NCBI RefSeq assembly: GCF_000718095.1
Contig: NZ_JOEI01000012.1
Coordinates: 62,001 to 126,000, forward strand
Source: Streptomyces scopuliridis RB72
Lineage (GTDB): Bacteria; Actinomycetota; Actinomycetes; Streptomycetales; Streptomycetaceae
DNA length: 64,000 nt
Direction: 5' to 3'
The notes below the pieces were generated by a model. That model had not been told where the DNA came from. It saw only the letters and a list, made by a program, of their open reading frames with translations, and did no database searches. Position 1 is the stretch's first letter, and every line of letters begins with the position of its first letter. A program made the position numbers and the translations under genes. Shown here one piece after another: positions 1 to 7,991 of the stretch.

Positions 1-131
1 GACAGGGCCAGCGCCGAGAAGAGCAGCGGCCAGTCGAGTCTGCGCGCCATCGAGTCACGGGCCACGAGCCTGGCCCAGGTCCCGCGCTCCGGACCGTATC
101 CGGAGACCGAGAAGCCACTTGTGCCGGCCAT
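1..131 (-). CDS. rodA: RodA, SEDS peptidoglycan glycosyltransferase (5' part only)
   Basis: Only the first 43 codons are in the window; the gene runs off the left edge. The translation begins MAGTSGFSVSGYGPERG and reaches the first membrane segment (DWPLLFSALALS), the usual start of streptomycete RodA. The ATG at 131 lies three bases after the TGA of mrdA, so the two are almost certainly translationally coupled. RodA is the SEDS glycan polymerase that partners the class B transpeptidase PBP2, and PBP2 is the gene immediately upstream. No catalytic region is visible in this part. Confidence 0.85.
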   Translation of the reverse strand, partial: MAGTSGFSVSGYGPERGTWARLVARDSMARRLDWPLLFSALAL

Positions 132-134
132 CGC

Positions 135-2303
135 TCAGTCCCTCCGCGTGGACGTGGCGGGCGGGCCCGCCAGCGTCTGCTCGTCCGGGGTTTCCTTCAC
201 CGGCTCGTACGGCCTGATCTTCGGCGCGTCGATCGAACCGTCCGACTGGATCTCGGGCAGTTCCTTGCGCGGCTCGGGCATCAGCGCCTTGCTGAGGTCC
301 TGGTCGCCCTTGGCGTTCAGCCCGTACATCGCCTCGTAGATCTTTCGCACGGCGGGCCCCGAGGCCCCGGAGCCGGTACCACCCTGCGAGATCGTCATGA
401 CGATCGTGTAGTCCTCGGTGTACGAGGCGAACCACGAGGTCGTCTGCTTGCCGTAGACCTCGGCCGTACCCGTCTTGGCGTGCATCGGGATCTTGTCCTG
501 CGGCCAGCCGCCGAAGCGCCAGGCGGCGGAGCCGGTGGTCGTGACCGCCGCGAGGGCCTCGTTGATCTGCTCCAGTGTCCTGCCCTGCGTCGGCAGCTTG
601 CCGTGCGACTTGGGCGCGATCTCCTCGACCCGCTTGCCGTCGGCGCTGACGATCGCCTTGCCGACCACGGGGTTGTAGAGGGTGCCGCCGTTGGCGATGG
701 CCGAGTAGATGGTGGCCATCTGGATCGGGGTGACGAGCGTGTCGCCCTGGCCGATCGAGTAGTTGACGGAGTCACCGGCGCGCATCCGGTTGCCTTCGAG
801 ACAGCCCTCGTAGGCGATCTTCTCGACGTAGGTGCCGCCCTTCTTGCCCTGCTGGCACCAGCTGACCTTGTTGGCCTCCCAGAAGCTCTGCTTCCACTGC
901 CGGTCCGGGATACGTCCGGTGACCTCGTTGGGGAGGTCGATGCCGGTCTCCTTGCCGAGGCCGAACTGATGGGCGGTCTTGTAGAACCAGTCGTTGGGGT
1001 GCTTCGGCTTCATGCCGCCGTCTTTCTGCCACTCCTTGTGCGCGATGCCGTAGAAGACGGTGTCGCAGGAGACTTCGAGGGCCTTGCCGAGGGTGATGCT
1101 GCCGTAGCCCCTGGACTCGAAGTTCTGGAAGACCTGGCCGCCGACGCTGTACGAACTGGGGCAGGGGTAGTTGCCGTTGAACTTGTATCCGGCGTTGACC
1201 GCGGCGGTCGACGAGACGACCTTGAAGATCGAGCCGGGCGCGGCCTGGCCCTGGATGGCTCGGTTCAGCAGCGGGAAGTTGGACTTCTTGCCGGTGAGCC
1301 TGGCGTATTCCTTGGCGGAGATGCCGCCGACCCAGGCGTTGGGGTCGTACGTCGGCAGGGAGGCCATCGCGACGACCCGGCCGGTCTTCGCCTCCATGAC
1401 CACCGCGGCGCCGGAGTCCGCCTTGTAGTGCTCGCTGGTGTTGCGGTCCATCTCCTTGCGGGCGGCCTTCATCGCCTCGTTCAGCTCGTACTCCGTGACG
1501 GCCTGCACGCGCGCGTCTATCGACGTGACGACATTGGCGCCGGGCTCGGCCTCGTCGTTGCGGGCCTGGCCGATGACGCGGCCGAGGTTGTCGACCTCGT
1601 ACCGGGTGACTCCGGCCTTGCCGCGCAGCTGCTTGTCGTAGGTGCGCTCCAGTCCGGAGCGGCCGACCTGGTCGGAGCGGAGGTACGGCGAGTCGCTGTT
1701 CTGGGCCTTGGTGATCTCCTCGTCCGTGACGGGCGAGAGATAGCCGAGTACCTGAGCGGTGTTGGCGAGTCCCGGCGCGGTGTAGCGGCGTACGGCGGTG
1801 GGCTCGGCGGTGACGCCGGGGAAGTCCTCGGCGCGCTCACGGATCTGGAGGGCCTGCTGGGTGGTGGCCTCGTCCGTGACCGGGATCGGCTGATAGGGCG
1901 AACCGTTCCAGCAGGGCTTGGGGGTCTTCGAGTCGCAGAGCCTGACCTTGTCCATGACGTCCTTGGGCTTCATGTCGAGGACGTCGGCGAGCCGGGTCAG
2001 GACGGCCACGCCCTTGTCCTTCATCTTCATCAGCTCGGTACGGCTGGTGGAGACGACGAGCCGGGTCTCGTTGTCGGCGAGCGGGATCCCGCGGGAGTCG
2101 AGGATCGAGCCGCGGACAGCCGGCTGGACGACCTGCTGTACGTGGTTGTTCTTGGCCTCGTCCGTGTACTCCTGGCCGTTGCGGACCTGGAGGTACCAGA
2201 GCCGGCCGCCGAGGGTGAGGAGCAGCGAGAAGACGAGGACTTGAATGATGACGAGCCGGATCTGGACCCGCGGTGTCCGCCCGGTCTCCGGAATATTGCT
2301 CAC
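135..2303 (-). CDS. mrdA: Penicillin-binding protein 2 (class B transpeptidase)
   Basis: A 722-residue protein that cross-links peptidoglycan together with RodA. It has one membrane segment at about residues 16-36, a dimerisation/pedestal domain to about 250, and a transpeptidase domain to about 650. All three active-site motifs are present: S358-I-F-K361, S512-V-N514 and K610-T-G612. The GTG start at 2303 (MSNIPETGRTP) has a GGGGGA SD and puts the membrane anchor at the N-terminus; longer in-frame extensions upstream look non-coding. The acidic, Pro-rich tail after about residue 660 is typical of actinobacterial PBP2. It is the fourth gene of the mre cluster, 88 bases after mreD and 3 bases before rodA. 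Confidence 0.93.
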   Translation of the reverse strand: MSNIPETGRTPRVQIRLVIIQVLVFSLLLTLGGRLWYLQVRNGQEYTDEAKNNHVQQVVQPAVRGSILDSRGIPLADNETRLVVSTSRTELMKMKDKGVAVLTRLADVLDMKPKDVMDKVRLCDSKTPKPCWNGSPYQPIPVTDEATTQQALQIRERAEDFPGVTAEPTAVRRYTAPGLANTAQVLGYLSPVTDEEITKAQNSDSPYLRSDQVGRSGLERTYDKQLRGKAGVTRYEVDNLGRVIGQARNDEAEPGANVVTSIDARVQAVTEYELNEAMKAARKEMDRNTSEHYKADSGAAVVMEAKTGRVVAMASLPTYDPNAWVGGISAKEYARLTGKKSNFPLLNRAIQGQAAPGSIFKVVSSTAAVNAGYKFNGNYPCPSSYSVGGQVFQNFESRGYGSITLGKALEVSCDTVFYGIAHKEWQKDGGMKPKHPNDWFYKTAHQFGLGKETGIDLPNEVTGRIPDRQWKQSFWEANKVSWCQQGKKGGTYVEKIAYEGCLEGNRMRAGDSVNYSIGQGDTLVTPIQMATIYSAIANGGTLYNPVVGKAIVSADGKRVEEIAPKSHGKLPTQGRTLEQINEALAAVTTTGSAAWRFGGWPQDKIPMHAKTGTAEVYGKQTTSWFASYTEDYTIVMTISQGGTGSGASGPAVRKIYEAMYGLNAKGDQDLSKALMPEPRKELPEIQSDGSIDAPKIRPYEPVKETPDEQTLAGPPATSTRRD

Positions 2304-2391
2304 TGCGATCCCCCACGGACGGTACGGCCGGACGGTGCGTGGCCGGCCGGACGCGCGGGCCTCCGCGCGACGGCCGGCGGGTGATGCGGAG

Positions 2392-3060
2392 TCACAGTCG
2401 CTTGACCCCCTTGATACGTCCGGCCCGCGCCGCGCGGTTACGGGCGGCCCTGAGCCGCATTCCGCCACGCTGGCCGCCGATCCGCAGGCCGGTGCCGGTG
2501 GTGGTCCAGCCGGAGGCGACATCGGCGCCGCCGCTGCTCTGGGTCTCGGCGAGCGGATCGTTCTCGGCGCGTCTGGCCAGGAACATGATCAGCGGGACGG
2601 TGAACGGCGCCAGCAGCAGATCGTAGACCGCGGCGGTGAACAGCAGTCCGGCCAGACCGACATGGCGGGCGGAGGTGTCACCGACGAGCGCGCCGACCGC
2701 CGCGTACAGCAGGGTCGAGCCGAGCGCCGCGCCGACGACCACGGCCATCGGCACGAACGCCGATCTCATCTGGCCCTTCTCGGGACGGGCCAGCCCGGCC
2801 AGATAGCCGATCACGCACAGCACCAGCGCGTAGCGGCCGGCGGCGTGGTCGGCGGGCGGCGCCAGATCGGCCAGCAGTCCGGCGCCGAAGCCGATGAGCG
2901 CGCCGCCCACATGGCCGTACACGAAGGCCAGGGCGAGGACGACGAGGAGCATCAGATCGGGGACGGCGCCGGGGAGCTGGAGTCTGGCGAGTACGGACAC
3001 CTGGATGACGAGGGCGACCACGACCAGCGTGGCCGAGAGCAGAATCCGGTTGAAGCGCAT
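2392..3060 (-). CDS. mreD: MreD, rod-shape/spore-wall determinant membrane protein
   Basis: A 222-residue, very hydrophobic protein (MRFNRILLSATLVVVALVIQ at the start) with about five to six membrane helices to residue 170 and a basic Arg-rich tail of about 50 residues. MreD is an integral-membrane member of the MreB/C/D scaffold. In Streptomyces this scaffold acts mainly in aerial hyphae and spore-wall synthesis rather than in vegetative growth. The ATG at 3060 is 11 bases after the mreC stop, consistent with an operon. The family is weakly conserved, so the call rests on hydropathy plus its position between mreC and mrdA. Confidence 0.9.
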   Translation of the reverse strand: MRFNRILLSATLVVVALVIQVSVLARLQLPGAVPDLMLLVVLALAFVYGHVGGALIGFGAGLLADLAPPADHAAGRYALVLCVIGYLAGLARPEKGQMRSAFVPMAVVVGAALGSTLLYAAVGALVGDTSARHVGLAGLLFTAAVYDLLLAPFTVPLIMFLARRAENDPLAETQSSGGADVASGWTTTGTGLRIGGQRGGMRLRAARNRAARAGRIKGVKRL

Positions 3061-3071
3061 GGGGATCAGCC

Positions 3072-4118
3072 CTACTCCTGGTCGTCTGCTTGGCCGTTGG
3101 CGTTGGGATCCGGATTGGCGTTCGGGTCCGGATTGGCGTTGGCGTTCGGACGGGCGTTGGGGTCCGGATTGCCGGTGTCGGCCTCGCCGTTCACCTCGGT
3201 GTTGGCGTTGGGCGACGGGGCGACCGTGACAGTGACGGTGGGCGTCGGGGTGGGCCGCGACTTGGGCGGCAGGACCGTGTCGCGCGGGTCCTGCCGGGGA
3301 GCCTCCACGACGACGCCGACGAGGTCGAGCTTGGTGAAGCCGACGAAGGGGCGCACGTACACGGTCCGGGTCAGATCACCGCCGGACGGGTCGACCTGGA
3401 CCACCTCGCCGACCGGGACGCCCGGCACGAACGGCCGGTCCTTGCTGGACCCGAAGGTGACCAGCCGGTCGCCCTTCTTGATCTTGGCCTTGCCGTTGAG
3501 GAGCTGGACGGAGAGCGGACGGTCGCCCTGGCCGGTGGCGAAGCCCAGTTCGTCGCTGCTCTCCATCCGGGTGCCGACGGTGAAGTCCGGGTCATTGGCG
3601 AGCAGTACGGTCGCGGTGCTCGGGCCGACGGTCGTGACACGACCGACAAGTCCGTCACCATTGAGCACGGTCATATCGCGCGTGATGCCGTCGTTGGCAC
3701 CGATATCGATCGTCACCGTCCAGGAGAATCCCTGGGCCGCTCCTATGGCGATGACCTCGGCGCCCTTGATTCCGTACTGACCGGCGCCGGCCTTCGCGAG
3801 CATCTTGTCCAGTTCGCGTACCCGGCTGCGATTGCGGTCGTCACTGCCGAGCCGCTGTTTCAGCTCGGTGTTCTCCTTCTGGAGCACGGCGATGCGATTG
3901 TGCCGCGCACCGGAATCCCGTACCGCTCCTATGGCATTGCCCACCGGATTGACCGCGGACGCGACACCGTTCTCCACCGGACCGAAGACTGTCGCCGCGG
4001 CGTGCCGCGCGCCCTCGACCGGGGAATCCTGACCACCGCGGATATCCACCGTGATCAGTGCGAACGCGATGGCGATCAGCAGCACCAGGAGCAAACGGCT
4101 CTCTCGTGTGTCCCTCAC
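3072..4118 (-). CDS. mreC: MreC, rod-shape/spore-wall determinant with NPDPNA-repeat tail
   Basis: A 348-residue bitopic protein. An N-terminal membrane helix (LLLVLLIAIAFALITVDI, about residues 9-26) is followed by a coiled-coil stretch (about 75-115) and the two beta-barrel lobes of the MreC family (about 120-285). The C-terminal 60 residues are unusual: a PTPTPTVTVTV hinge, then Asn/Pro/Asp-rich copies of NPDPNA or NPDPNAN ending in QADDQE. This would be an extended extracytoplasmic tail. The GTG start at 4118 gives the expected short cytoplasmic N-terminus; its SD (GAGGAAGG) is rather distant at about 14 bases. A small hairpin separates it from mreB. Confidence 0.92.
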   Translation of the reverse strand: MRDTRESRLLLVLLIAIAFALITVDIRGGQDSPVEGARHAAATVFGPVENGVASAVNPVGNAIGAVRDSGARHNRIAVLQKENTELKQRLGSDDRNRSRVRELDKMLAKAGAGQYGIKGAEVIAIGAAQGFSWTVTIDIGANDGITRDMTVLNGDGLVGRVTTVGPSTATVLLANDPDFTVGTRMESSDELGFATGQGDRPLSVQLLNGKAKIKKGDRLVTFGSSKDRPFVPGVPVGEVVQVDPSGGDLTRTVYVRPFVGFTKLDLVGVVVEAPRQDPRDTVLPPKSRPTPTPTVTVTVAPSPNANTEVNGEADTGNPDPNARPNANANPDPNANPDPNANGQADDQE

Positions 4119-4204
4119 GTGCGGCGGCCGTGCCTTCCTCGTAGGAATGATTCTGCGGGTATATCAACGATCCGCCGCGCGAGAGGTCGAGGCCCCTGCC
4201 GGAG

Positions 4205-4233
4205 GTCCCCCCGGGCCGGAGCGCCAGGGGGAC
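4205..4233 (-). terminator. Short hairpin between mreB and mreC
   Basis: GTCCCCC (4205-4211) is complementary to GGGGGAC (4227-4233) with a 15-base loop. It lies just after the mreB stop and could be an attenuator lowering expression of mreCD relative to mreB. No T-run follows. Confidence 0.4.
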
Positions 4234-4246
4234 GGGGACTCTTCCG

Positions 4247-5278
4247 TCACCGGCGGGGCTGTGCGTCCAGCACCTGCTGGAGCGCCTCGAACTCCTCGAC
4301 ACACTTGCCGGATCCGAGCGCCACGGAATCCAGCGGATCCTCGGCGATATGGATCGGCATGCCGGTCTCACGACGCAGCCGCTCGTCGAGACCGCGCAGC
4401 AGGGCGCCGCCGCCGGTGAGCACGATCCCACGGTCCATCACATCGCCGGACAGCTCGGGCGGGCACTTGTCGAGCGTGGTCTTGACCGCGTCGACGATCG
4501 CGTTGACCGGCTCCTCGATGGCCTTGCGTACCTCGGCGGCGGAGATGACCACGGTCTTCGGCAGCCCGGAGACCAGGTCACGCCCGCGGATCTCGGTGTG
4601 CTCGTCCTTGTCGAGGTCGTATGCGGAACCGATGGTGATCTTGATGCTCTCGGCGGTCCGCTCGCCGAGCAGGAGCGAGTACTCCTTCTTGATGTGCTGG
4701 ATGATCGCGTTGTCCAGCTCGTCGCCGGCGACCCGGATGGACTGTGCTGTGACGATTCCGCCGAGCGAGATCACGGCGACCTCGGTCGTACCGCCGCCGA
4801 TGTCCACGACCATGTTGCCGGTGGCCTCGTGGACGGGGAGTCCGGAGCCGATGGCCGCGGCCATGGGCTCCTCGATGATGTGCACCTGGCGCGCGCCGGC
4901 CTGGGTGGACGCCTCGATCACGGCGCGGCGCTCAACGCCCGTGATACCGGAGGGCACACAGACGACGACCCGCGGACGCGCCAGATAGCGTCGTTTGTGG
5001 ATCTTCAGGATGAAGTAGCGCAGCATGCGCTCGGTGATTTCGAAGTCGGCGATAACGCCGTCCTTCAGCGGCCGGACGGCAACGATGTTGCCCGGCGTCC
5101 GGCCGATCATCTTCTTTGCCTCGGCGCCGACCGCGAGAATACCGCCGGTGTTGGTGTTGATGGCGACGACGGACGGCTCGTTGAGTACGATCCCCCGGCC
5201 TCTGACGTACACCAGCGTGTTGGCGGTCCCGAGGTCGACAGCCATGTCACGGCCGATGAACGACATGTTGTTCCCCAT
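4247..5278 (-). CDS. mreB: MreB, actin-like rod-shape/spore-wall protein
   Basis: A 343-residue actin-fold ATPase that polymerises under the membrane and organises wall synthesis. Visible motifs are phosphate-1 ([11 protein letters not shown] near the N-terminus), phosphate-2 ([13 protein letters not shown]) and the adenosine motif ([11 protein letters not shown]). The start is placed at ATG 5278 ([17 protein letters not shown]) because family members begin here and GGGAAGG lies about 14 bases upstream. An in-frame ATG at 5356 would add 26 basic residues but has no SD. It is the first gene of the mre cluster; the 236-base gap to ndk holds a terminator and a leader hairpin. Confidence 0.95.
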   Translation of the reverse strand: MGNNMSFIGRDMAVDLGTANTLVYVRGRGIVLNEPSVVAINTNTGGILAVGAEAKKMIGRTPGNIVAVRPLKDGVIADFEITERMLRYFILKIHKRRYLARPRVVVCVPSGITGVERRAVIEASTQAGARQVHIIEEPMAAAIGSGLPVHEATGNMVVDIGGGTTEVAVISLGGIVTAQSIRVAGDELDNAIIQHIKKEYSLLLGERTAESIKITIGSAYDLDKDEHTEIRGRDLVSGLPKTVVISAAEVRKAIEEPVNAIVDAVKTTLDKCPPELSGDVMDRGIVLTGGGALLRGLDERLRRETGMPIHIAEDPLDSVALGSGKCVEEFEALQQVLDAQPRR

Positions 5279-5362
5279 GAGGATGCGTCTGGCCTTCCCA
5301 AGCGTTGATGGCTTTTCAGGATGGCGAGGTGGGTGCTGTGGCTTGGAGGTTTCCATCGTAGT

Positions 5363-5382
5363 GCCGTCGCAAGGACGACGGC
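5363..5382 (-). promoter_or_regulatory. Small hairpin in the mreB leader
   Basis: GCCGTCG (5363-5369) and CGACGGC (5376-5382) form a 7-bp stem with a 6-base loop about 85 bases before the chosen mreB start. It also covers the region just upstream of the alternative ATG at 5356. The function is unknown. Confidence 0.3.
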
Positions 5383-5457
5383 GCGGTGGCCCACCTCAGT
5401 AAGGGTGACGAAGTGTCGGTCCGATGCGTTCCCGAAAGTGGCTTAGATATGCCCAAA

Positions 5458-5481
5458 GGCGACCGAATTCCTTCGGTCGCC
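5458..5481 (-). terminator. Terminator after ndk
   Basis: A perfect 10-bp stem, GGCGACCGAA (5458-5467) with TTCGGTCGCC (5472-5481), and a 4-base loop. It lies 33 bases after the ndk stop and is followed by TTT on the minus strand. Confidence 0.75.
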
Positions 5482-5514
5482 CCAGGCCATCAGCTCCGTT
5501 TGGCTGACACGCGG

Positions 5515-5928
5515 TCAGGAAAGTCCCGGGAAGAAGATTTTAAGTTCCCGAATGGCGGACTCCTCGGAGTCCGAAGCGTGGATCAGGTTCTCCCGGACGA
5601 TGGTCCCGAAGTCCCCCCGGATGGACCCCGGCGCTGCGGCGATCGGGTCAGTCGGACCGGCGAGCGCGCGAACGCCCTCGATGACCCGCTCGCCGTCGAC
5701 GACCAGCGCGACGACCGGACCGGAGGCCATGAACTCGACCAGCGGCTCGTAGAAGGGCTTCCCCTTGTGCTCGCCGTAGTGCTGCTCCAGCGTGTCCTGG
5801 TCGAGCGTGCGCAGCTCCATGGCGCTGATGGTCCAGCCGGCCTTGCGCTCGATACGGCCGACGATCTCGCCGACCAGGCCGCGGCGTACGGCATCGGGCT
5901 TGAGCAGGACAAGCGTGCGCTGGCTCAC
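5515..5928 (-). CDS. ndk: Nucleoside-diphosphate kinase
   Basis: A 137-residue cytosolic enzyme that transfers the gamma-phosphate of ATP to nucleoside diphosphates through a phosphohistidine. The N-terminal MSQRTLVLLKPDAVRRG and the active-site segment NLIHASDSEESA, with the catalytic His, are both intact, and the length is normal for the family. The GTG at 5928 follows an AAGGAG SD. It follows the DUF4233-type gene by 65 bases and ends the folC-led set at the terminator at 5458. Confidence 0.96.
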   Translation of the reverse strand: MSQRTLVLLKPDAVRRGLVGEIVGRIERKAGWTISAMELRTLDQDTLEQHYGEHKGKPFYEPLVEFMASGPVVALVVDGERVIEGVRALAGPTDPIAAAPGSIRGDFGTIVRENLIHASDSEESAIRELKIFFPGLS

Positions 5929-5993
5929 TGTGCGGGCTCCTTCTACTACGGGATGCGGGCCCTCAGAGGCTACAGGGCATACCACACCGTCGA

Positions 5994-6347
5994 TCACGCA
6001 GCGTCAGCCTCTGCCGATGACTGTTCGGCCCAGCGCGCCTTCGCCTCGTCGATCTGCCGTCCGAAGTGGACCGAGGCGCCCCACAGGGCCGCGAAGATCA
6101 GGCCGAGGACGAACATCGCGGGCACCACGAAACCGCTGGCGACCAGCGCGATCTGAAGCGCCCAGCCCAGCTGGACACCGCCCGGACGGGTGATCAGCCC
6201 GCAGAGCAGAACGGACAGCAGCATCGCGATACCGCAGACCGTCCAGATCGTCCCGACCGACAGATCGTCCGACTTCATGGCGACGAGACCGGCGAAGCCG
6301 ATCACGAAGAACTCACCGATCAGTGTGGACGCACAGAGCGTACGCAT
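5994..6347 (-). CDS. DUF4233-type small membrane protein
   Basis: A 117-residue protein with about four hydrophobic helices (for example GEFFVIGFAGLVAM, TVCGIAMLLSVLLCGLIT and FVVPAMFVLGLIFAALWGA) and a charged Ala/Glu C-terminus. This length and its location between folC and ndk match the actinobacterial DUF4233 family, whose function is unknown. The ATG at 6347 is five bases after the folC stop, and its SD (AGGAGG) lies inside the last folC codons, so the two are coupled. A role linked to folate or membrane physiology would be a guess. Confidence 0.8.
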   Translation of the reverse strand: MRTLCASTLIGEFFVIGFAGLVAMKSDDLSVGTIWTVCGIAMLLSVLLCGLITRPGGVQLGWALQIALVASGFVVPAMFVLGLIFAALWGASVHFGRQIDEAKARWAEQSSAEADAA

Positions 6348-6352
6348 GGGAT

Positions 6353-7867
6353 TCAGCGCCTCCTCAGCAGCAGCCGGGCCTCGCCGACCGTGATCACCGA
6401 GCCGGTGACCAGGACCCCGGCGCCCGCGAACTCGGACTCCTCCTCGGCGAGCGTGATCGCCGCCTCCAGCGCGTCATCGAGGCGCAGCTCGACCTGGACG
6501 CGGTCATCCCCGAAGACCTCGACGGCGACGGCCGCCAGCTCGTCCGCGCCCATCGCGCGGAAGCTGGAGTTCTGCGTGACGACGATCTCCGTACAGATCG
6601 GCTCCAGGGCCTCCAGCACCCCGCGGACGTCCTTGCCGTCGCTGGAACCCACCACCCCGATCAGCCGGCTGAAGCCGAACGACTCGGTGAGGGCATCGGC
6701 CGCGGCACGGGCCCCGGCCGGGTTGTGCGCCGCGTCCAGCACCACCGTCGGCGAGCGCCGTACGACCTCAAGGCGGCCGGGCGAGGAGACCGAGGCGAAC
6801 GCCTTGCGGACCGTGTCCATGTCGAGCCGGCGGGCGTGCTGCGCGCCGATCCCGAAGAACGCCTCCACGGCGGCGAGCGCCACCGACGCGTTCTGCGCCT
6901 GATGCGCGCCGTACAGCGGGAGGAAGATCTGCTCGTACTCACCGCCGAGACCGCGCAGCGTCAGCAGCTGGCCGCCGACCGCGATCTCGCGGGCGACCAC
7001 ACCGAACTCCATGCCCCCGCGCGCGACCGTCGCGTCCACGTCGACGGCCTTCTTCAGCATCACCTGCGCGGCGTCCACCGGCTGCTGCGCCAGGATGACC
7101 GTCGAACCCGGCTTGATGATCCCTGACTTCTCCACGGCGATCTCGCCAGGAGTCGAGCCGAGCCGGTCCGTGTGGTCCAGATCGATCGGCATGACGACGG
7201 CGACGGTGGCGTCGATGACATTCGTCGCGTCCCAGGTGCCGCCCATGCCGACCTCGACCACGGCGGCGTCCACCGGCGCGTCCGCGAAGGCGGCGTACGC
7301 CATGCCGGTCAGCACCTCGAAGAAGGAGAGCCGGTACTCCTGCGAGCCGTCGACCATCTCCACGTACGGCTTGATGTCCTGGTACGTCTCGATGAACCGC
7401 TCGGCGGAGATCGGGGCGCCGTCCAGGCTGATCCGCTCGGTGATGGACTGGACATGCGGGCTCGTATACCGGCCGGTCCGCAGATCGAACGCGCCGAGCA
7501 GCGCCTCGATCATGCGGGCCGTGGAGGTCTTGCCGTTGGTGCCGGTGATGTGGATCGACGGATAGGCGCGCTGGGGATCGCCCAGCACATCCATCAGACC
7601 CTGGATCCTGACGACCGACGGGTCGAGTTTCGTCTCGCCCCAGCGGCCCGCCAGCTCCTGCTCGACGGCGCGCAGCGCCTTGTCCACCTCCGGGTCCTCG
7701 GGGCGTGCCGGGACGCCGTCGTCCTGCGCGGGCCCGGACTGGGCGCGCAGCGTACGGCTGCCGGCCTCGATCACCGCGAGGTCGGGGTCTCGGTCGGTCG
7801 CGGCGTCGACGATCTCATCGAATTCGTCGTACTCGCCGGGCTGGTCGGAAGGACGGTGCTCGCTCAC
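6353..7867 (-). CDS. folC: Folylpolyglutamate synthase / dihydrofolate synthase
   Basis: A 504-residue Mur-ligase-fold enzyme that adds glutamate to dihydropteroate or folates. The ATP-binding loop HITGTNGKTSTARMIEALL, the TSPH segment and VLDAAHNPAGARA are present. The first 60 residues (acidic, EYDEFDEIVDAATDRDPD) form a streptomycete extension before the catalytic domain. The GTG at 7867 lacks a convincing SD; TAGACT lies seven bases upstream, so a leaderless transcript is possible. It is followed directly by the DUF4233-type gene and ndk. Confidence 0.93.
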   Translation of the reverse strand: MSEHRPSDQPGEYDEFDEIVDAATDRDPDLAVIEAGSRTLRAQSGPAQDDGVPARPEDPEVDKALRAVEQELAGRWGETKLDPSVVRIQGLMDVLGDPQRAYPSIHITGTNGKTSTARMIEALLGAFDLRTGRYTSPHVQSITERISLDGAPISAERFIETYQDIKPYVEMVDGSQEYRLSFFEVLTGMAYAAFADAPVDAAVVEVGMGGTWDATNVIDATVAVVMPIDLDHTDRLGSTPGEIAVEKSGIIKPGSTVILAQQPVDAAQVMLKKAVDVDATVARGGMEFGVVAREIAVGGQLLTLRGLGGEYEQIFLPLYGAHQAQNASVALAAVEAFFGIGAQHARRLDMDTVRKAFASVSSPGRLEVVRRSPTVVLDAAHNPAGARAAADALTESFGFSRLIGVVGSSDGKDVRGVLEALEPICTEIVVTQNSSFRAMGADELAAVAVEVFGDDRVQVELRLDDALEAAITLAEEESEFAGAGVLVTGSVITVGEARLLLRRR

Positions 7868-7933
7868 GCGACCAGTCTACGGAGCGCCACCGACACCGGT
7901 CGCCCCGCGCCCCCGGCTCGGTCCTGTCCAGGT

Positions 7934-7977
7934 ACGACAGCGGGGCCCCGGCCGGGTGGCAGGGGCCCCGCTGTCGT
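7934..7977 (-). terminator. Terminator after valS
   Basis: A perfect 16-bp stem (7934-7949 with 7962-7977, ACGACAGCGGGGCCCC and its complement) and a 12-base loop, starting 15 bases after the valS stop and ending 67 bases before folC. Confidence 0.85.
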
Positions 7978-7991
7978 GTGCTCGTAGAGGG

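Noticed and set aside
2245..3780. Long plus-strand frames opposite mreD and mreC
   Set aside because: Shadow frames of clearly recognised genes; no motif or SD supports them.
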